From NCBI GenBank assembly GCA_029204225.1, contig CM055106.1, forward strand, positions 42,052,368-42,116,367: a stretch of DNA of 64,000 nucleotides, in the 5' to 3' direction. The DNA comes from Diphasiastrum complanatum. Lineage: Eukaryota > Streptophyta > Lycopodiopsida > Lycopodiales > Lycopodiaceae. Position 1 is the first letter of the stretch. Each line of letters starts with the position of its first letter. This document shows positions 56,959 to 64,000 of the stretch, piece by piece. Under the pieces are notes generated by a model, which was not told the DNA's origin, did no database searches, and saw nothing but the letters and a program-made list of their open reading frames with translations. The translations under genes and the position numbers were made by a program.

Positions 56959-57607
56959 TGTGAAAGATTCAACTACTTTCATGACATTTTGCAATATTTT
57001 CATATTTGGCATATTGAGGCCAAAACTTGTTTTAGACTTAGAGGTTGACTTTTCAAAGTTCATTAGTCTAAATCTCATTTGAATAACACTTTTTGAAAGT
57101 GTGGGAAGGATAGAATGCGAGTTTGAGTAGATTCAATTTGAATAAGTTGGGTACATTGAATCTAGACCCAAAATTGGTAGGGTTAGCATTTTGGTGGAAA
57201 AGCCAAGTGGCCAAATAGGGTTTGGACGTGTTATAAAAGGATGTAACTCGTGGAGAGAGTCATCTTCTCTCTTCTCTATCTCATTTCATGCTTATACATG
57301 GTTCTCTTGGGTTCCACTATCCATTGGTGCACTATCTTGGTGATTGCTTGCAATTCTATGTGTAGAATGATCTATATTTGCTATTTTTGGATCCACACGT
57401 GTGAAATATAGTAGCTTGATGGTTTTGTACGTACAACAACAGTAGATAATCATCTCATTCAAGTTTGATCAAGTTCTATTAGTGTTTGCATCTCAAATTG
57501 TGTGTAGATGCTGATTTTTCTACATTGGTGAAATTGGTAGTGTATTTCTCTTTCTAACCAAAGATCATTCAAGTAGATTGGATCTTAAGGATCTGAAATC
57601 TTTCACA
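56959..57607 (+). mobile_element. 3' LTR of Copia element F (649 bp)
   Basis: It begins TGTGAAAGATT and ends AATCTTTCACA, perfect 11 bp inverted ends. It carries TATAAAAGG at 57232-57240. It is followed by interrupted Gypsy RNase H. Confidence 0.93.
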
Positions 57608-60338
57608 ATTTGTATATACTATAAACTGACTACCATAAAGGTAATTCCTCTAGGTTCTAAGTGCATGTATCACAGCAAATAACTCCTTCTCCTAAGTTGT
57701 ATAATGCAACTGAGGCCCTATGAGTTTCTTGCTTTCAAACGCTATCAACGTATCGTTCTGTAGAAGAACTACTCCTATCATTTGAATCACTTGTGTTTGT
57801 TCGCCGACGTAAGGTATATCTGGATTCACGATCTGTAAAATAGGAGCTAAAGCAACCATCTATTTGAGCTTTTCAAAGCATTCGTTCAATTCCTCATTCC
57901 ACTCAATAGGCGGATTAGATTGACCTCTCTTTTTCTTCTTATTAACTCTACCTTTAGTCAAATTATTTAAAGGCGTCACTGCCTTTGCATAATCTTCACT
58001 TGAGTTATGAAATAAAATTGTAAAACCAAGAAAAGATTTAACTTCTCTAACCATCTTCGGTATCGGCCACTCAAGCATTGTCGTGACCTTACTCTCGTCT
58101 ATCTTCAACCCACTACGGGTGACCTTATAACCAAGGTACAATAACTCATGCTTAAAGAACTCACATTTAAATTCTTTAGCATACAGTTTCTCTCGTTTGA
58201 GAATACCTAAGACAGTCTTAAGATGACTCAAATGCTCCTTAAGTTTCCTACTATAGATGAGAATATAATCTAAGAATACAACCACACACTTTCCCATATA
58301 GGGATATAAAAGATCGTTCATCATCTGTTGAAACGTAGCTGGTGCATTCGTCAACCCAAAAGGAAGCACGAGAAATTCAAAATGATCTAATCTCGTCCGA
58401 AAACCAATCTTTTATACATCACTCAAATGAATCCTAATCTAATGATATCCGATTCTAAGATCTATCTTTGTGAAGTATTTTGCTCCACCTAATTAATCTA
58501 CCAGACCATCCATACGAGGCATTGGATATTTATTTTTAATAGTTACCTTATTCAACCCCTTGTAGTCAACACACATCCAAAGCCTCCATCTTTCTTTGCT
58601 TTCAGAAGAATAGAAGCACCCCATGGTGACTTACTTGGCTGAATATGACCAATCTTTATATAATTTTCAATTTTCTTAGTAATCTCTATCTCTTCTTTTT
58701 GAGAAAACCGGTATGGTTGTCTAGAGATAGGGCAACTACTTGGAATTAACTCAATCTTATGGTTTACCAACCTGGACGGTGGTATTCCATGAGGTAATAT
58801 ATCATGGAAACACATCTTTAAATTCAGACAATATCTTATTCATCTCAATTTGCTCATTATCTAAGTCTGAGTTAAGAACCTTTGACAATCCACAACTACT
58901 TAGATGCATTTCAGTAAAATCCAAAATGGGCTTAGCATATAAAGAATAAGCTTCATACTGCAAATCAAAAATTTCCATTACATTTGCAAATGAATTCATC
59001 CCAGATGGATGTACATATTTGTCTATTTCATTACCCTCCTGAAAAGAGAGAACATGCTTCTCAAAATCTATATCAAGATGCTTATTAAATAACCACTCAT
59101 ACCCTAGAAGTATATCCATACATGCTAAATCTAAAACATGGAAATCTATTAACTCTCTATAATCTTGGATCCATACTAGGAGTCTTGGAACTTTAATATC
59201 CCATGTCTCAAAACTCCGCACCTAAAGCTAGATATACTCGATATCTATGGTTATTGGCTTCAGTTTCCAGGCCGAGTTTATGCACCATATCAGAGTTAAT
59301 AAGATTATGAGTAGATCCACTGTCCACTAAAATACTAACTTCATGTCCCTTAACAATGCCTTTCAAATGAAATGATTCATTTGACAAGAATGAAGCAGTA
59401 CCAAAAGAACAATCACACTCACAATTAACCTTGTTAATTTCCAACCTTGTTAATGATGTGAGTTGCGCCTTTCTTTCGTTCTGGGCAGAATTTCATAACG
59501 CGTCCAGGTTACTACAATGAAAACACACATTCATTTTTCTAGTCTTTTTTCGGGACAAATGTTTATTTTGTCTAAACTCAGATGCAGCTTGATCTAGTTC
59601 ATCAAAATACTTGGATTTATTTTCATGAACTCTTTTTTTGCCCTTCTTTTGGCTAGGTCTAGATGAATTAGCCTGTAATTGCTTTATAGATGCCGCCACT
59701 GTGGAATCATATGCTTTCGCGACCCGTACGACGTCATCGAAAGTTTGAAGCACATTATGCTTGCACTCATTCTGATAATCTGCTAGCAGAACTAGGATAA
59801 ACTGCCATAGTGTCAGTTTTGCATCGAATGAGGGAACCTTGTTCCACAAATCCATAAAATCTTGTAGGTACGAGTCCAAACTCTAAGTACTCATTTTGCA
59901 GTTGACAAATCTTTGGTAGAATTCCGAGATGTCCACAACCACAAACGACTTTCTGAACACTCCCATGAACTGTTCCCATGTGGTAGGTTCTGGTTGTAGG
60001 TCACGCCACCATGATAAAGCTCTCCCTCAGAAGAATAGAATAACACTCTCAATCTTTTTATCTTCAAGAATTTCGTGTAGATTAAAATAATTGTCCACTT
60101 GGTTAACCAGTCATCTAAAACCTCGGGTTTTTTCTCTTTCTTCTCCCCCGAAAATGGTTTAGGTTGAAAGGCCAAATTTGGTGCAGATAGAGTCTTCACT
60201 TGATTCCATCTATTGAGCCCTTAAAGTGTTCTTGTTGTTTATTTCATTACGCGCTTGGCTTAACGACTGGCAAGTCTGCGAATAGGTAGGCATAGGCACC
60301 TGACCATCGAGAGCTGCAACTGCATTATCATCTGCCAT
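57608..60338 (-). pseudogene. Gypsy element 2: gag, protease, reverse transcriptase, start of RNase H
   Basis: Gag starts at ATG 60338 (MADDNAVAALDG) and runs with stops to ~59493. Its WW-DL block is near 60000 and its end is basic. The zinc knuckle is reduced to CFHC. Protease (59444-59208) has LVDSGSTHNLINSD. The RT lead-in and RT (59221-57860) show the HKIELIP, PYRFSQKEE and LPFGLTNAPATFQ blocks. The catalytic box reads FLDY instead of the expected FxDD. RNase H starts near 57860 (ESKKL, YTT-EKELFAVIHAL) and is cut at 57608 by Copia F. Many frameshifts; dead copy. Confidence 0.9.
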
Positions 60339-60857
60339 ATTGATTTCCTGAAATGCAAAATTAGCTTAATTAGTCCACAGATTTAAAATCTTCAACTAAC
60401 AAGTGAAATTTATTGGACCTTCATAACTGGCCGATATTACTTAGCAAGGTCTTTCACATTATTAAGCAAAAAAAATTTAATCAATATCCGGTTGATTTAA
60501 AACACCAACAACTTCTAAGGACCAATTTAAGAATTTACAAAAAACTGAGATTTTTGAAATCTGTTCGAAATGGACCAACTGTGAAAATCAATTATAAAGA
60601 TCGATCTGTTAGATTCACAAGAACTGTCACATATAAGATGGAAAACTATGTGGGAGCTAGTAACTTAGACTCTCTCAACTTAATTCCTATTATCATGTAA
60701 GAGGTGGAACCCAAATCTTTATAGAATGGGGTTTACTCAGTTGTAAGAGGTGGAATCCAAAGTATTGTAAAATTGGATTCACCAGCTCGTGGGTATACAT
60801 AGAGGCCTCCTCCAAAGCCCCACCTCCTGATTGATGTGATCCAAGCTCTGATACCAC
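60339..60857 (-). mobile_element. Gypsy element 2 leader and PBS
   Basis: The PBS TGGTATCAGAGCTTGG lies on the minus strand at 60841-60856, one base from the LTR. The ~500 base leader precedes the gag ATG. The plus-strand ORF across part of it is a shadow. Confidence 0.8.
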
Positions 60858-61253
60858 TATAATGATCGCCAAGTAAAGATATTCAAGAATCCTATCACAT
60901 GAAAACCAGAAGGACACCTGTGGAGCATAAAGCACCCAACCAAAGAAAAAGTCTAGTAAATACCCTAACCAATTCACCCCCAAGCCACGGTGAATGAATA
61001 CAACAGAGGAGAGGATCCTGGCTCATGAATCTAAAATTCCAATAGGGATATGGGTGAGTTTCCATGGTATATATTCTCTCCAAGAGGAGAGAATAATCCC
61101 CTTAGGATCTCCATGCAATCCTATAATAAGCTATTGAGCTCCTATTCTTGCATTATAACAGTCAAACACCATGCAAGTGCTCCTATGTCCAAATATAGGT
61201 CTGGGCCCTCATATGATTATTCTAAATCCCTCATATTGGACATGGACATAACA
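60858..61253 (-). mobile_element. 5' LTR of Gypsy element 2 (~396 bp)
   Basis: It matches 53599-54083 but lacks ~110 bases near its start. On the minus strand it begins TGTTATGTCC and ends GATCATTATA. Confidence 0.82.
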
Positions 61254-61738
61254 AAGCTGTTCTTTCATTCTGCAACTCCGTTTTGTTGTGGTGAATAAGG
61301 TGTTGTAGTCTGTCTCTTGATCTTTTGATCCTTGCAAAAATCAATAAACTCTGTCGAAAAGTACTCACCACTTTCATCAAATCTCAAAGTCTTGATGCGA
61401 CATCCTGTTTTCTTTTCAACTAATGCCCTGAATTCCCTGAACTTAGCAAAAGCTTCTGATTTTTTGTTTATAAAATAAATCCAAATGCATCTGCTATAAT
61501 CATCAATGAAGGTAATAATGCAAATTGGTCATTATAGCTCCAAATCAGAAAATCTTAGTACCTCCAAGAAGCTAAACAAAAGACCTAGTGATCTACAACA
61601 TGAATTCACACCAAAAATGAAGATTAAATGGTAAAAAATTGAATCAAAACTTGTTGGAAATTGAAAAATCAAGAAACTAGAACAAAAAAACTCTACCGAA
61701 TTTGATGGGAAAAGGATCTGATGCTCTAATACCAAAAT
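61254..61738 (-). pseudogene. Copia element E: PBS-like site and integrase N-terminal part
   Basis: A degenerate PBS (TGGTATTAGAGC) lies at 61723-61734 on the minus strand. After ~190 bases of leader the integrase core starts at ~61530 (FIDDYSRCIWIYF, then a KTLRFDESGEY block and SPQQNGVAE). It continues at 53598 on the other side of the Gypsy insertion. Gag and protease are absent between leader and integrase. Confidence 0.85.
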
Positions 61739-62292
61739 TGTCATGTGCCAATCTTAGAATTCAAACATCTAATCCATTCATTAAACATCAAATTACAATG
61801 GAAAACCAAAAAATCAAGAAACTAGTCAAAATTCGAGAAACTAACTAAATGTAGCAGAACTTCACCAAAATGGGTAAAGATAGAATCCATTATTCGTTAT
61901 TATTGATCATTCACAAGATTAGGCCTGAATCTAGAGCATGATCATAGCTCTCATGTGATTGTAGGCACATGAACCATCAATACTATCAAGAAAGCTCTCA
62001 AAGAGAAGCTTCAAGATCACCAAAAGTTCAAAAATCATAAAAGTAGAATAGCCTCCAAATTAGCAAGAACTCCTCTATTTATAGTGGGCCTTTAGTGCCT
62101 CTAATTAACATTTGATTACCTTAATTTGGGCCTTACAACCATTTTTATAATTCCCGCCAATACAAACATGTCGTGGTTGTTTGCGCTTTTTATTAACAAT
62201 TCTAATGACTAGTTCTAGTCTACTTTAGCTCCATGGCTATTTTTGGTAATTCATTAGTAAGCTCATGGGCCAATTACATACAGCACATGACA
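61739..62292 (-). mobile_element. 5' LTR of Copia element E (554 bp)
   Basis: The ends are inverted: TGTCATGTGC and GCACATGACA. A PBS-like site lies just inside on the minus strand and gag of another element just outside. Confidence 0.85.
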
Positions 62293-62726
62293 TTCAAGAA
62301 TCTCTTCCAGCAGATGGCAGTTGTCGAATTAACTATTGATGATCAAGATGCAATCTGACATTGCTATTGAGTTTGCCACCTACATAAGAAAACTAGGTAA
62401 TGATGATATCGACACACTTAGATTTAACTCTTTCCAGAATAATTGGTATGTTGCTGCAAGAAGACAATAAAAAAAGTGGAGACAGTTCATCGAATCCATT
62501 ATCACATGTCCTATATACAAACAAAGGCTCTCAGAAGAAGAAAAGCTCGAAACAATTGGAAGCCGATATAGAATCAAGAACAATTATCGAGTCCACAACT
62601 GAAAAAGAAGATGTTTTGTAAGTATTGCAAATGCACTAGTCATGAGATTCAAGATTATAGAATATTGAAAGCAAAGAATGCCAACAAGAAGCGATTTGAT
62701 CAACAGGCAAATGCAGTTGTAGAGAC
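62293..62726 (+). pseudogene. Copia gag fragment with zinc knuckle
   Basis: The FKNLFQQMAV block is followed, after a stop, by a lysine-rich stretch and the knuckle CKYCKCTSHEIQDY, in which the last zinc cysteine is replaced by tyrosine. It is bounded by LTRs of two other elements, so it is the outermost and oldest layer here. Confidence 0.8.
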
Positions 62727-63683
62727 TGTCGTAAAGCGAGGGAATGACTGGCAGCGGAAGCTCGAGGCTTTGAGCATAGGCACGTAGGAATGGAAATACA
62801 ACAGTTAGCAGCAGAAAATATTCAAGTAGAATGATTCATACAAATTATGCAAATGAACAACACATTAGTGAGACAAAAATTGCACTCTGATTAATATCAA
62901 CAGTGAGTACAATGACTTGAAGTAATAACTTCAGCTTGCTAAGTGTGATAAATGCTGGCCACAGATAACTCTGATTGAAAAAGAAATTCAATTAACACTT
63001 ACATAGCTTGATTCATCTAGTATATATATTTACAAGTGTCAAGAGAAAAGTATCTTATGCCTTAACTGCCATTTACTCGAGTTTTGCAAATGTACAAAGT
63101 TGGTAACCGCCCTTAGGATATTTGTTTCTCAAGCTGTTTTTGGGGTTGATGATAAGTTGGCGACGTCGGTCTGCCAATGTAGCAAAAACGCGAAAAACGC
63201 AAAAAAAACTCGAAAAATGCAAAAAAACTCGAAGGTGCCCTTAGACTGAAGGTACGCAAATTCTGAAGGTGCCCTTAGACTAAAGGTATGTAAATCCCGA
63301 AGGCATCCTTAGACTGAAGGCAACGAAGAAGGTGAAAAAGCCGAAGGTGCCTTAGACTAAAGGCAGTGAAAAAGCCGAAAAAGACGAAGGTGTCTTAAAA
63401 TGGTTTTCTAAGGCATTCTGACCACTTTGTCACTTTTTTCGCAAAGTGGCAAAAATGGCAAAAAAGACAAAGGTGACTTAAAATGGTTTCTAAGGCATTC
63501 TGGCCACTGTGCAGCTTTTTTTGCGAAGGTCTGAAAAAGGCGAAGGTGTCTAAAAAATGGTTAAGAACAAAAAATCTCAAAGGGAAAAAATGTGAAGGTC
63601 CGAAAACATGTAGTCGGCCTTCGGTTTTTAGGATGCTCATTACTTGAACGATTTCTTTAAGACTGAGCATATGAAAACTAACA
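62727..63683 (-). mobile_element. 3' LTR of a second element-B-family Copia (957 bp)
   Basis: On the minus strand it begins TGTTAGTTTTCATATGCTCAG and ends TTTACGACA. It is colinear with 44449-45278 but longer because its AAGGCACCTTCG-type array (63180-63600) is expanded. Confidence 0.9.
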
Positions 63684-64000
63684 CTCTCCCTTAATGTGGA
63701 TCCTAAAAAGCTTTGAACTTCAGTTTTAACATATCTATAAATCTGAGATGATGACCTTTTGATAGAGATAACATGCATTTTGAATCCTTCAATAGATTCA
63801 AAGTGCTACTAAATAGTAACATATCATCTACATAAAAGGTGATGATTATCAAGAGATTCGATACAGACTGAAAACAAAAATTCGAGTCTGTCGAGTTTGG
63901 AATAAAACCATTCTCGTTAAAAGATGCATTGGTCTTCTCTTGATCAACATCAAGTGTTGACATTGCCTCTGAAACAACGTTTGATTCCTGCACAAAGTAG
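63684..64000 (-). pseudogene. Second copy of the deleted element-B family, pol end
   Basis: The minus strand gives QESNVVSEAMSTLDVDQEK, then the FYVDDMLLFS scrap, then the polypurine tract region, with the same joins as at 46740-47047. It runs off the window. The frame here is more intact than in the first copy. Confidence 0.88.

Overview
This is a 64 kb, AT-rich, repeat-dominated piece of a plant nuclear genome. Three single-copy genes are recognisable: a SUVH-type histone methyltransferase homologue with an SRA domain, a TPD1-like secreted cysteine-rich protein, and a four-exon peroxiredoxin-like-2 protein. Everything else I can name is transposable element. The SUVH gene is of the SUVH2/9 type but keeps the SET-domain NHSC motif that flowering-plant members lose, and a DNA transposon belongs to a protein family I associate with ferns, bryophytes and animals. 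Together these suggest a non-flowering land plant, perhaps a fern. That assignment is an inference.

Layout. 1-5.3 kb: wrecked Ty1/Copia fragments, one split by a 732 bp foldback element with a TAA target duplication, plus an unclassified broken ORF region. 6.6-10.2 kb: the SUVH gene (+), intronless in its coding part, with a ~90 bp duplication just downstream. 13.4-16.9 kb: the PRXL2-like gene (-), convergent with SUVH, with a GC-AG first intron and a 2.5 kb third intron. 17-21 kb: non-coding, with inverted and direct repeats and a lone retrotransposon primer-binding site. 21-23 kb: a chain of palindromic modules related to the foldback element at 0.2-0.9 kb. 23-25.2 kb: a Ty3/Gypsy relic (-).

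About 28.4-37.2 kb: a large, decayed DNA transposon with a transposase-like gene (+), a second convergent gene (-), and long subterminal arrays of a GGTACT word that flip to AGTACC on the right side. Its left end carries two extra copies of the transposase leader region. 38.6-42 kb: a Copia element (-). 43.7-48.4 kb: three nested Copia insertions. 51.1-51.8 kb: the TPD1-like gene (+), three exons, flanked by short tandem duplications.

52.9-62.7 kb: a four-level nest: a Copia gag (+), interrupted by a Copia (-), interrupted by a Ty3/Gypsy (-), interrupted by a deleted Copia (+). 62.7-64 kb: a second copy of the same deleted Copia family seen at 44.4-47.6 kb. Both copies share the same internal deletion around reverse transcriptase, so this looks like a non-autonomous lineage that has moved in trans.

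The three host genes probably do not work together. SUVH2/9-type proteins act in RNA-directed DNA methylation, which silences elements like those filling this window; the TPD1 family acts in anther or sporangium cell fate; PRXL2 proteins are thioredoxin-fold redox proteins. I found no tRNA, rRNA or CRISPR.
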